Assembly (NCBI RefSeq): GCF_001693735.1
Contig: NZ_LWDV01000010.1
Span: 492,552-556,551, forward strand
Length of the DNA stretch: 64,000 nucleotides
From: Orenia metallireducens
GTDB lineage: Bacteria; Bacillota; Halanaerobiia; Halobacteroidales; Halobacteroidaceae
Direction: 5' to 3'
Made by a program: the position numbers and the translations under genes
Notes under the pieces: generated by a model
The model's database searches: none
Seen by the model: the letters and a program-made list of their open reading frames with translations, nothing else
What the model was told of the DNA's origin: nothing
Part shown: piece by piece, positions 55,313 to 63,348 of the stretch
How the letters are laid out: each line of letters starts with the position of its first letter
Numbering within the stretch: position 1 is the first letter of the stretch

Positions 55313-55933
55313 TTATCCTATTACTTTTAACTTCTTCTTAATCTCAGCTTGTCTCTCATCAATTGCTTCTAACACCTTAGCTACTGCTTCTTCTACAGAT
55401 AATTCTACAGTATCCACTACTAGATCAGGATTCTCTGGTACCTCATAAGGAGCTGAAATTCCTGTAAAGTTCTTAATCTCTCCTGCTTTAGCCATCTCAT
55501 ATAATCCTTTAGGATCTCTTTCTGCACAAGCCTCTACATCAGCTTTGACATAAATCTCCATAAAGTTATCTGCTCCTGCCCTCTCTCGAGCAAAATTCCT
55601 AGCCTCTTGATACGGTGATATGAAGGAAGCCAAAGTAATTAACCCGGCATCCTTAAATAAAGCAGCCACCTCTGCAACCCGACGGATATTCTCATTTCTA
55701 TCCTCTGCAGTAAAACCTAAATCAGAGTTTAAGCCATGGCGAACATTGTCTCCATCTAAACGATATACAGCTTTTCCTTGTTTAACTAATTTTTTCTCTA
55801 TCTCTACAGCAATAGTAGATTTCCCTGCTCCAGATAGTCCAGTAAACCATAAAACCATACCCTCTTGTCCTAAATTATTGCATCTATCACTATAACTTAC
55901 CTTTCCCTTATGCCATGTTATATTCTTAGTCAT
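55313..55933 (-). CDS. cysC: Adenylyl-sulfate kinase
   Basis: Phosphorylates APS to 3'-phosphoadenosine 5'-phosphosulfate (PAPS). 206 residues. P-loop WFTGLSGAGKSTIA (~29-42), YRLDGDNVRHGLNSDLGFT (~57-75), the IRRVAEVAALF helix, FISPYQEARNFAR and FMEIYVKADVEACAERDPKGLY, PYEVPENPDLVVDT. All CysC landmarks are intact. With sat and the PHP protein it makes a PAPS-forming set inside a polysaccharide locus; sulfation of a surface glycan is the likely end use. ATG after AAAGGAGAT. Confidence 0.96.
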   Translation of the reverse strand: MTKNITWHKGKVSYSDRCNNLGQEGMVLWFTGLSGAGKSTIAVEIEKKLVKQGKAVYRLDGDNVRHGLNSDLGFTAEDRNENIRRVAEVAALFKDAGLITLASFISPYQEARNFARERAGADNFMEIYVKADVEACAERDPKGLYEMAKAGEIKNFTGISAPYEVPENPDLVVDTVELSVEEAVAKVLEAIDERQAEIKKKLKVIG

Positions 55934-56296
55934 AGTTTATCTCCTTTCGTAGATTAAGCTTGATGTAGTTTATAAAGAACCTAATCAAAAACATTATAAT
56001 TAGAATAATATATGTTGTAACTCAATAACTATTGTAATTATACCATAAACTACAAATATTTATAAAACCTTATTATACAAATAGTTCCTTAATATCCTTT
56101 AGTAAATTAAAAATAAGAGCCACAAGCAACTTGCTCGCAAGCTCTTATTTAGTGTAAGTTTAGGAATCTGGAATCTGTGCAATCTATTTAACTGATTGAC
56201 TACTAATTCTCTATCATTTATTATCTATCATTTGTTCTTCTCTTTTGACTTTGGTCTTAATTGTTCATTGTATATTGTCAATTGTAAATTATATTT
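55934..56296. other. Intergenic region between ugd copy 2 and cysC
   Basis: Contains the ugd copy 2 terminator at 56113-56148 (listed separately), then AT-rich DNA toward cysC with probable promoter words. A TTGTTCATTGTATATTGTC-type repeat of the TTTACAATTGACA kind, common in this window, lies next to the ugd stop (~56258-56285). No gene. Confidence 0.45.
56113..56148 (-). terminator. Terminator after ugd copy 2
   Basis: ATAAGAG...CTCTTAT hairpin with inner GCTTGCGAGCAAGTTGCTTG and a TTTTTAATTT tail on the minus strand. Its sequence closely matches the terminator downstream of ugd copy 3 (63264-63297), so the duplicated unit included downstream DNA. Confidence 0.8.
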
Positions 56297-57463
56297 CTAA
56301 TCTCTCCTATACAAATCCCTTGTATAGACTTTTTCCTCTACATCTTCTAATTCTTGATTCATTCTATTGGCAACTATCACATCAGACACCTCTTTAAATT
56401 CAGATAAATTTTCAATCACCTTAGAATGGAAGAACTCTTCATCTTTTAAAGTAGGCTCATATATAACCACTTCTATTCCTTTAGCTTTTATTCTTTCCAT
56501 TACCCCTTGAATCGAGGAAGCTCTAAAATTATCAGAGCCTGTCTTCATAGTAAGTCGGTAGATACCAACTACTTCTGGGTCTTTTTTAAGTATCATCTCA
56601 GCAATATGATCCTTTCTAGTACTATTGGCATCTACTATAGCATGGATTATATTATTTGGTACATCTGCATAATTGGCTCTAAGTTGCTTTGTATCCTTTG
56701 GTAAGCAATAACCACCGTAACCAAAAGAAGGGTTATTATAAAAATCACCTATTCTCGGGTCAAGACAGACACCTTCTATAATCTGCTTGGTATCAAGTCC
56801 TTTTAATTCTGCGTATGTATCTAGTTCATTAAAGTAGGATACCCTAAGAGCTAGATACGTATTAGCAAACAACTTAATCGCCTCTGCTTCTGTAGAATCT
56901 GTAAATAGTACTGGAATATCATCTTTGATAGCTCCTTCAATCAATAACTCTGCAAATTTTTCTGCTTGCTCAGATTGTTCTCCTACTACTATTCGTGAAG
57001 GATATAAATTATCATATAATGCTTTACCTTCTCTTAAAAACTCTGGTGAAAAGATGATATTCTCAGCATCATATTTCTCTTTGATAGCCTTAGTATAGCC
57101 TACTGGGATAGTTGATTTGATTACCATTACAGCCTCAGGATTTATTGCTAAGACATCTTCTATAACAAACTCTACTGTTTTGGTATTAAAGTAATTCTTT
57201 TCTGTATCATAATCTGTTGGTGTAGCAATTATTATAAATTCAGCATTCTTGTAAGCTTCTTCTTTATCTAAAGTTGCTGTTAAGTTTAATTCTTTATTAG
57301 CCAAGTATTCTTCTATCTCCTTGTCTACAATAGGTGACTTTTTATTATTAATCATATCTACTTTTTCTTGTACTATATCTAAGGCTACTACTTCATTATT
57401 CTGAGCTAAAAGGATTGCATTTGATAAACCTACATAGCCTGTCCCTGCTACAGCGATTTTCAT
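56297..57463 (-). CDS. ugd: UDP-glucose 6-dehydrogenase, copy 2
   Basis: 388 residues, same domains as copy 1 at 50476: [15 protein letters not shown] loop, [26 protein letters not shown] with the catalytic Cys ~253, YTRDLYRRD ending. The protein differs from copy 1 mainly by conservative substitutions (for example DLINNQKSP to DMINNKKSP), but at DNA level there are many synonymous changes, so this is not a very recent duplication. First gene after rfbB in the rhamnose cluster. ATG after AAAGGAGTG. Confidence 0.94.
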   Translation of the reverse strand: MKIAVAGTGYVGLSNAILLAQNNEVVALDIVQEKVDMINNKKSPIVDKEIEEYLANKELNLTATLDKEEAYKNAEFIIIATPTDYDTEKNYFNTKTVEFVIEDVLAINPEAVMVIKSTIPVGYTKAIKEKYDAENIIFSPEFLREGKALYDNLYPSRIVVGEQSEQAEKFAELLIEGAIKDDIPVLFTDSTEAEAIKLFANTYLALRVSYFNELDTYAELKGLDTKQIIEGVCLDPRIGDFYNNPSFGYGGYCLPKDTKQLRANYADVPNNIIHAIVDANSTRKDHIAEMILKKDPEVVGIYRLTMKTGSDNFRASSIQGVMERIKAKGIEVVIYEPTLKDEEFFHSKVIENLSEFKEVSDVIVANRMNQELEDVEEKVYTRDLYRRD

Positions 57464-57540
57464 GGTTTAATTCACTCCTTTAAATAAGTGACTAGTAACT
57501 AGTAAGTTACTACTTGCTACTTTTTACCCATCATTCGTTA

Positions 57541-58737
57541 CTATTTCTCATACATCTCTTTATAGTATTCTTGATAATCTCCGCTAACTATCGCTTCTAC
57601 CCAATCTTGGTTATCTAAATACCATCTAATAGTCTTTTCTATACCATCTTCAAAATTAGTCTCTGGATACCAACCAAGTTCTGTTGCTATCTTAGTAGGA
57701 TCAATAGCATATCTCATATCATGCCCAAGACGATCCTTAACAAAGGTAATTAAATCATAATTTATATTATCTAAATCTGTCTTCAATACTTTCTGATATG
57801 CTGGTTCTTCCTTCATAATTTTAGCAATAGTATCTATTGTGAGCTTTACAATATTGATATTCTGCTCTTCATTAAAACCACCTACATTATAGACTTCACC
57901 TAATCTACCATCATTTATAACTATATCGATTGCTTTTGCATGATCTTCTACATATAGCCAGTCCCTTACATTCTTCCCATCACCGTATACAGGTAGCTTC
58001 TCTCCTTCTAAGATGTTCTTAATAATAAGTGGAATTAACTTTTCAGGGAAGTGATATGGTCCATAATTATTACTGCATCTAGTGATATTAACGGGCATAT
58101 TATATGTCTCTGCATATGCCATCACAATCATATCAGCTGATGCCTTTGAAGATGAGTAGGGGCTTCTAGGGTCAAGAGGAGTCTCTTCTGTAAAGAATTT
58201 ATCACCATATGTCTTTAAACTAACTCTATCTTTAACTACCTTTTTAACTTCATCATCTTCTAAGATAAGGTCTATAGCCTCTTCATAATCCTTTGATAAT
58301 GAGCCATAAACCTCATCTGTAGAAACTTGTAAATACTTTACTCCCTCTTTATAAATAGGATATCCCTTATCATCAGTTCCTAGCATCCAAGCCGACTTAG
58401 CTACATCTAACAAATTCTGTGTCCCAAGAATATTTGTTTCAAGGAATACCTGTGGATTCTCAATAGATCTATCTACATGTGACTCTGCTGCAAAGTTTAC
58501 TAAATAATTAACATCATATCTATAAAAAATATTCTCAACTAACTCTCTATTCTTAATATCACCTTTTACAAACTCTACTCTTTTATCTTCTAATTCCTCT
58601 TTAATAGTCCCTAAATTCCCAGCATAAGTTAATTTATCTAAAATAATAATCTTAATATCTTTATATTTCTTTAGCATATACTTTGTAAAGTTAGCACCGA
58701 TAAATCCAGCTGCACCAGTTACTAAATATACTTTCAT
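57541..58737 (-). CDS. rfbB: dTDP-glucose 4,6-dehydratase
   Basis: Second step of dTDP-L-rhamnose synthesis. About 398 residues, longer than the usual ~350. Rossmann loop VTGAAGFIGANF (~6-17), the NFAAESHVDRSI block, STDEVYGSL, the SDR pair YSSSK and the C-terminal WYLDN. The extra length is an acidic insertion between VSTDEVYGS and YSSSKAS (DYEEAIDLILEDDEVKKVVK and following), a region that caps the active site. Preferred start ATG at 58737 after GCAGGTG; upstream codons in frame are non-family text. Part of the rfbA-C-D-B set. Confidence 0.94.
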   Translation of the reverse strand: MKVYLVTGAAGFIGANFTKYMLKKYKDIKIIILDKLTYAGNLGTIKEELEDKRVEFVKGDIKNRELVENIFYRYDVNYLVNFAAESHVDRSIENPQVFLETNILGTQNLLDVAKSAWMLGTDDKGYPIYKEGVKYLQVSTDEVYGSLSKDYEEAIDLILEDDEVKKVVKDRVSLKTYGDKFFTEETPLDPRSPYSSSKASADMIVMAYAETYNMPVNITRCSNNYGPYHFPEKLIPLIIKNILEGEKLPVYGDGKNVRDWLYVEDHAKAIDIVINDGRLGEVYNVGGFNEEQNINIVKLTIDTIAKIMKEEPAYQKVLKTDLDNINYDLITFVKDRLGHDMRYAIDPTKIATELGWYPETNFEDGIEKTIRWYLDNQDWVEAIVSGDYQEYYKEMYEK

Positions 58738-58761
58738 AAAAACACCTGCTTTCTTGAATTT

Positions 58762-58977
58762 TACCACAGAGTCACAGAGGACTCAAAGTCAACACAGAGT
58801 TTCATTATTGATTTTTAAATCTTTTCTCTGCATCCCTTATGGTTAATCTTTCTATTATATACTAGCTAAAACACTTCACCACTGAGTCGCAGAGTACATT
58901 GATTCTTCATAGAATTTATTAATATTTTCATTTCTTTCTCTGTGAAGCCTCTTTTACTCTGTGCCTCTGTGGTTATT
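58762..58977. repeat. Two CACAGAG palindromes between rfbB and rfbD
   Basis: Copy 1 (58762-58845) reads ACCACAGAGTCACAGAGGAC at the left arm and has a degraded right arm. Copy 2 (58877-58977) reads CACCACTGAGTCGCAGAGTA ... CTCTGTGCCTCTGTGGTTA. Each could form a long hairpin in the intergenic transcript. Confidence 0.8.
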
Positions 58978-58985
58978 TTTATTTA

Positions 58986-59867
58986 TTAATTAATTTTCAA
59001 TTCTCCATTATCAACTAATTCTTTAAGAAATCTATCTATAGCATCTTTCCAGCCAGGCATCTTCTTTCCAATAAGCTCTTCAGCCTTTGAACTATCAAGC
59101 TTACTATATTCTGCCCTTTTAGCAGGAAGATTAAAGTCGGCTGTTTTAGCTCTACCTAACTTTCCTTTCCACCCTATGCTATCTAAGACATACTTGGCTT
59201 GATCATACTTACTAACTTCTCCATTATTAGAAAGATGATAAAGTCCGTAATTATCTGTTTGAATTAAATCCCAAGAATATAATGCAAGATCCCATGAATA
59301 GGTTGGAACAGATACCTGATCATCTACTATTTTAAGTTCATCTTTACTTCTAGACCAATTTATAACAGATTTGTTAAAATTATTATTCCCTATACCAAAA
59401 ACCCAAGAAGTTCTGATTACAAAGGAGTTATTATATGCCCCTAGAACCATCTGTTCTCCTTGAGCCTTTGACTTACCATATATAGAAAGAGGATTAGTCT
59501 TATCCTCTTCTGTATATGGGGTTTTCTTAAATCCATCAAATACAAAATCTGTTGAATAGGTGACAAAAACTGCTCCTTTTTTCTTAGCAATCTCTGCTAA
59601 TTTTTTAGGAGCATCACAATTTAAAGCAAAAGCTTTTTTCTCTTCTTCTTCAGCTTTATCTACATTATTATAGGCTGCACAATTGATAATCATATCAAAC
59701 TCTTTATCTGCTACAAATTCCTCCACTGCCTGATGGTCAGTAATATCAAGGGCTTGACACCCATTATCTGCAATATAATCTGTAGCTATATATTCTTCTC
59801 CAAGTTGGTTAAAGAGTTTCTGAAACTCTTGTCCTAATTGACCATTAGCACCTGTTAAAAGTATCAT
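58986..59867 (-). CDS. rfbD: dTDP-4-dehydrorhamnose reductase
   Basis: Final step of dTDP-L-rhamnose synthesis, NADPH-dependent. About 293 residues from the ATG at 59867, which follows GGAGG; an upstream in-frame start at 59930 would translate repeat-derived text (CSVPPW), so it is rejected. Motifs: MILLTGANGQLGQEFQ, the VTYSTDFVFDG block with the catalytic region, YGKSKAQGE (Tyr/Lys) and the C-terminal RPAEYSKLDSSK-like end. Middle gene of the rfbA-C-D-B set. Confidence 0.95.
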   Translation of the reverse strand: MILLTGANGQLGQEFQKLFNQLGEEYIATDYIADNGCQALDITDHQAVEEFVADKEFDMIINCAAYNNVDKAEEEEKKAFALNCDAPKKLAEIAKKKGAVFVTYSTDFVFDGFKKTPYTEEDKTNPLSIYGKSKAQGEQMVLGAYNNSFVIRTSWVFGIGNNNFNKSVINWSRSKDELKIVDDQVSVPTYSWDLALYSWDLIQTDNYGLYHLSNNGEVSKYDQAKYVLDSIGWKGKLGRAKTADFNLPAKRAEYSKLDSSKAEELIGKKMPGWKDAIDRFLKELVDNGELKIN

Positions 59868-59907
59868 AATAACCTCCAAATGTTTTACTTTAATACATGA
59901 AAAGTTT

Positions 59908-60287
59908 AACCACGGAGGCACAGAGCACACTAAGATTTCACAGAGTTTTATATTATTGATTTCACTTACTTCTCTGTGTTAACTCCTCACCTCTGTGACT
60001 CTGTGGTTTATCTTTTATTTTTATAATTTAATAATATAGAAAATATTTCACCACGGAGGCACAGAGAACATTGAGACTTCACAGAGTTTTTATTATTAAT
60101 TTTTATTTTCCTCTGTGTTAACTCCTTTCCTCTGTGACTCTGTGGTTTATCTTTTATTTTTATAATTTAATAATATATAAAATCTTACCACCGAGACACG
60201 GAGTACACTGAGTACTCACAGAGTTTTTATTATTAATTTTTATTTCTTTCTCTGTGTTAACTCCTTCCCTCTGTGACTCTGTGGTTA
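59908..60287. repeat. Three CACAGAG palindromes between rfbD and rfbC
   Basis: Copies at 59908-60009, 60050-60149 and 60187-60287, each ~100 bases: ACCACGGAGGCACAGAG...TTCACAGAGTTTT, a short AT-rich loop, CTCTGTGTTAACTCC...CTCTGTGACTCTGTGGTT. Between them a nearly constant ~40-base AT spacer (TCTTTTATTTTTATAATTTA) gives a direct period of ~140. Confidence 0.9.
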
Positions 60288-60301
60288 ATTCTCTTCACTA
60301 G

Positions 60302-60871
60302 TTACTTGTTACTATTATACTCTTTCAATGTTGGTAATTTCTTATCTTTATCAGATAACAATAAATCTTTTTCTTTAATTCCATACTCCTCAAAAGGCCA
60401 ATCTATCGCTATATCTTTATCATTCCAGATAATCCCCGCATCATATTCTGGGTGATAATAGTTAGTAGTCTTATACATAAACTCTGCTTCATCTGTCAAA
60501 GCTACAAATCCATGGGCAAATCCTTCTGGTATATAGAACATCTTCTTATTCTCTTCAGAAAGAATAATTCCAAAATATTCGCCATAGGTCTCTGAACCTT
60601 CTCTTAAATCCACAGCTACATCATAGACAGTCCCTTTAATAGCCCGCACTAACTTTCCTTGTGAATATTTAGTTTGAAAATGTAAGCCACGTAATGTACC
60701 TTTTTTAGACTTAGAATGATTATCTTGGACAAAGTCCATCTCAAGACCTATCTCAGCAAACTCTCTTTTGTTGTAACTTTCCATAAAAAATCCACGGTGA
60801 TCACCAAAGATAGTTGGTTCAATTATGTATAAATCTTTAATTGGAGTTTCTATTTTTTTAAACTTCCCCAT
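60302..60871 (-). CDS. rfbC: dTDP-4-dehydrorhamnose 3,5-epimerase
   Basis: Third enzyme of dTDP-L-rhamnose synthesis, 189 residues, cupin fold. Family blocks: HRGFFMESYNKREFAEIGLE, QDNHSKSKKGTLRGLHFQ (catalytic His in GLHFQ), GKLVRAIKGTVYDVAVDLR, FYIPEGFAHGFVAL with the second catalytic His region, and YKTTNYYHPEYDAGIIWND. Complete. Co-oriented with rfbD and rfbA, with palindromic repeats on both sides. Confidence 0.96.
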   Translation of the reverse strand: MGKFKKIETPIKDLYIIEPTIFGDHRGFFMESYNKREFAEIGLEMDFVQDNHSKSKKGTLRGLHFQTKYSQGKLVRAIKGTVYDVAVDLREGSETYGEYFGIILSEENKKMFYIPEGFAHGFVALTDEAEFMYKTTNYYHPEYDAGIIWNDKDIAIDWPFEEYGIKEKDLLLSDKDKKLPTLKEYNSNK

Positions 60872-60926
60872 TTTAAACCTCCATTAAAATATTATTATAC
60901 TAATTTCAGTAATATCTGAACTACTT

Positions 60927-61144
60927 TACCACTAAGACACAGAGAACACTGAGTTTTCACAGAGTTTTACTAACAATTTTTATTTCTTTTTCTGTATTAA
61001 CCCGTTACTCTGTGGTTAGCTTTGCTTTTCAATAATAAAATATCCTACCACCGAAAAACATACTACACTGAGTATCCATAACGTTTTTAATTATTAATTT
61101 TTCTTTCTCTGTGTTGACTCCTTACCTCTGTGACTCTGTGGTTA
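60927..61144. repeat. Two CACAGAG palindromes between rfbC and the GxxExxY remnant
   Basis: Copies at 60927-61017 (left arm ACCACTAAGACACAGAGAAC) and 61046-61144 (left arm diverged, ACCACCGAAAAACATACTAC; right arm intact CTCTGTGACTCTGTGGTTA). The second ends ~19 bases from the end of the remnant gene. Confidence 0.85.
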
Positions 61145-61162
61145 ATGTTCCCATTCTTTTAA

Positions 61163-61534
61163 TTATAAAATTAATCTCTTGATTCCATTTCTTAATAAAT
61201 CAACATTAAAATTTATTAATAATCCCAAACTTTTATTTGATAACTTCATATATGTTAATAATTGAGCTTTATGAGTATTTGCTAGCGTTTCTACAGCTTT
61301 TAATTCAACAATAACCTGCTTTTCTACTAAAAGATCTATTCTATAAGCATCTCTTAATTCTTTATCTCTATATCTAATAGGTAATAATAATTACTTTTCA
61401 TAGTCTAATCCGCTCTCTTCTAACTCTATACATAAACATTCTTCATATGTTTTCTCTAATAAACCTGGTCCTAAACTTTTATGCACTTCAATAGCAGCTC
61501 CTATTATTTTAGAAGTTATCTCATTTTGATTCAC
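61163..61534 (-). pseudogene. GxxExxY (PDDEXK_3) protein, one nonsense codon
   Basis: A 124-codon frame reads [40 protein letters not shown], then YEK-stop, and resumes in frame LLLPIRYRDKELRDAYRIDL, LVEKQVIVELKAVETLANTH up to GIKRLIL and stop. Family GxxExxY: GxGLLExxY and the IxYK..RxDLLVE...VELKA core with Asp, Glu and Lys of a PD-(D/E)xK nuclease fold are all present. The only lesion is TAA at 61393-61391 where a Gln codon is expected. GTG start with GGAGG ten bases upstream. Function of the family is unknown. It is flanked by CACAGAG palindromes, and its ribosome-site region itself lies in half of one. Confidence 0.85.
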
Positions 61535-61550
61535 CTAAATAAATCCTCCA

Positions 61551-61572
61551 TTTCTCTATGACTTTGTGGTTA
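61551..61572. repeat. Half of a CACAGAG palindrome upstream of the GxxExxY remnant
   Basis: TTTCTCTATGACTTTGTGGT on the plus strand matches the right arm (TCTCTGTGACTCTGTGGTT) with three changes. No left arm lies beside it; the GxxExxY gene occupies that position. Confidence 0.6.
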
Positions 61573-61613
61573 TTATTCCCAAACTTTGAATTATAATAAC
61601 CAATAAAATAATT

Positions 61614-62222
61614 TACCACAGAGGCACGGAGTACACTAAGTATTCACAGAGCTTTATTACCACTTTTAAATTTTTCTCTGTGTTAACTTCATTACTCTGT
61701 GGTTTATCTTTAATTTTTATAATTTGATAATACATAAAATCTACCACCAAGACACAGAGTACACTAAGTATTCACAGAGTTTTATTATTAATTTTACTTA
61801 CTTCTCTGTGTTAACTCCTTTCCTCTGTGACTCTGTGGTTATCTTTCTATTCTTTATAATTTAAAATCTACCACTAAGACACAGAGTACACTAAGAATTC
61901 ACAGAGTTTTATTATTAATTTTACTTACTTCTCTGTGTTAACTCCTTTCCTCTGTGACTCTGTGGTTATCTTTCTATTCTTTATAATTTAAAGTCTGCCA
62001 CCAAGACACAAAGTACACTGAAGATTCACAGAGTTTTATTATTAATTTTACTTACTTCTCTGTGTTAACTCCTTTCCTCTGTGACTCTGTGGTTATCTTT
62101 CTATTCTTTATAATTTAAAGTCTACCACCAAGACACAAAGTACACTGAGGATTCACAGATTTTTATTATTAATTTTACTTAATTCTCTGTGTTAACTCCT
62201 TTCCTCTGTGACTCTGTGGTTA
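61614..62222. repeat. Tandem array of five CACAGAG palindromes
   Basis: Units begin at 61614, 61743, 61870, 61997 and 62124; the last four repeat at exactly 127 bases and are nearly identical. Each unit: ACCACNAAGACACAGAGTAC, ACTNAGNATTCACAGAGTTT, TATTATTAATTTTACTTACT loop, TCTCTGTGTTAACTCC, TTTCCTCTGTGACTCTGTGG, then a TTATCTTTCTATTCTTTATA spacer. Each arm pair gives an imperfect ~100-base hairpin. This fills the gap between the GxxExxY remnant and rfbA. Confidence 0.95.
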
Positions 62223-62232
62223 ATTATCTATC

Positions 62233-63099
62233 TTATTTTTCTATAATTGATACAAGATACTTCCCATATTCTGTCTTCATCAGCGGCTTAGCCAATTCCC
62301 GCAATTCATCATCACTAATATATCCTAGCCTATAAGCAATCTCTTCTATACAAGCCACATAAAGTCCCTGTCTCTTCTGGACTGCTTCTACAAAATTAGC
62401 AGCATTCAATAATCCATCATGGGTTCCTGTATCTAACCATGCCATTCCTCTTCCAAAGTGTTCTACCATCAGACTACCTTCATCTAGATAGAGTCGATTG
62501 ATATCTGTGATCTCTAACTCTCCTCTAGGTGAAGGTTCTAGATTTTTAGCCTTCTCTACTACTGTATTATCATAGAAATAAAGCCCTGGCACTGCATAGT
62601 GAGATTTAGGCTTCTCTGGTTTTTCTTCTAAGGATAATACTTTACCATCTTCATCAAATTCAACTACACCAAAGCTACTAGGATCTTTAACATAATAACC
62701 AAAGATAGTTGCCCCTTCTTCTAAGGAAGCAGCTCTCTGTAACATTTGGCTAAAATTCTGACCATAGAATACATTATCTCCTAAGATTAAAGCCACATTC
62801 TCATCACCGATAAATTCTTCCCCAACGATGAATGCATCTGCCAATCCTCTTGGCTTATCCTGTACTTTATATGATAGTTCAAGACCTATTTGGCTACCAT
62901 CTCCTAACATTTCCTCGTAAACTGGTAAATCTCTAGGAGTAGAGATAATTAATATCTCTCTAATTCCTGATAGCATTAATACTGATAATGGATAATAAAT
63001 CATTGGTTTATCATAGATTGGTAAGCTTTGTTTTGATAATGCTTTTGTTAATGGATAAAGTCTGGTACCTGATCCTCCTGCTAAGATTATGCCTTTCAT
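62233..63099 (-). CDS. rfbA: Glucose-1-phosphate thymidylyltransferase
   Basis: First step of dTDP-L-rhamnose synthesis: dTTP plus glucose-1-P gives dTDP-glucose. 288 residues. Signature [19 protein letters not shown] then [45 protein letters not shown] (metal Asp), [32 protein letters not shown] and [18 protein letters not shown]. Complete. First transcribed gene of the rhamnose set (rfbA then rfbC, rfbD, rfbB); all gaps between these genes are filled with palindromic repeats. Glucose-1-P could come from the phosphorylase/PGM genes in this window. Confidence 0.97.
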   Translation of the reverse strand: MKGIILAGGSGTRLYPLTKALSKQSLPIYDKPMIYYPLSVLMLSGIREILIISTPRDLPVYEEMLGDGSQIGLELSYKVQDKPRGLADAFIVGEEFIGDENVALILGDNVFYGQNFSQMLQRAASLEEGATIFGYYVKDPSSFGVVEFDEDGKVLSLEEKPEKPKSHYAVPGLYFYDNTVVEKAKNLEPSPRGELEITDINRLYLDEGSLMVEHFGRGMAWLDTGTHDGLLNAANFVEAVQKRQGLYVACIEEIAYRLGYISDDELRELAKPLMKTEYGKYLVSIIEK

Positions 63100-63263
63100 T
63101 GTTAGCCTCCCATATTATTAAATTGAATAACTAATATGCTTCCTAATTACTATTATATTAAAAATTTCACCTTAAATAAATACCAATCCTATTTAAAATC
63201 TAATAATCATCTATAACCCTATTTTTTATTATTGTATTAATATCTAATAACTATAATACAAAA

Positions 63264-63297
63264 ATAAGAGCCACAAGCAATCGCCAGCAACTCTTAT
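63264..63297 (-). terminator. Terminator after ugd copy 3
   Basis: ATAAGAGTTGCTGGCG...TTGTGGCTCTTAT followed by TTTTTGTATT on the minus strand. Near-copy of 56113-56148. Confidence 0.75.
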
Positions 63298-63348
63298 CTA
63301 TTTTACCTTTTAATCTTAATTGTAAATTGTACATCCTCAATTTAGATC

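Noticed and set aside
55620-55895. Plus-strand 91-residue ORF over cysC
   Set aside because: Antisense shadow of an intact cysC; no start signal and no family resemblance.
59868-59930. N-terminal extension of RfbD starting at 59930
   Set aside because: The extra residues (CSVPPW...) are the translation of a CACAGAG palindrome arm; the GGAGG site belongs to the ATG at 59867 where family homology begins.
61614-62222. CRISPR array
   Set aside because: The period is regular, but the whole 127-base unit is repeated including the 'spacer', and the repeats are long palindromes. No cas genes are present.
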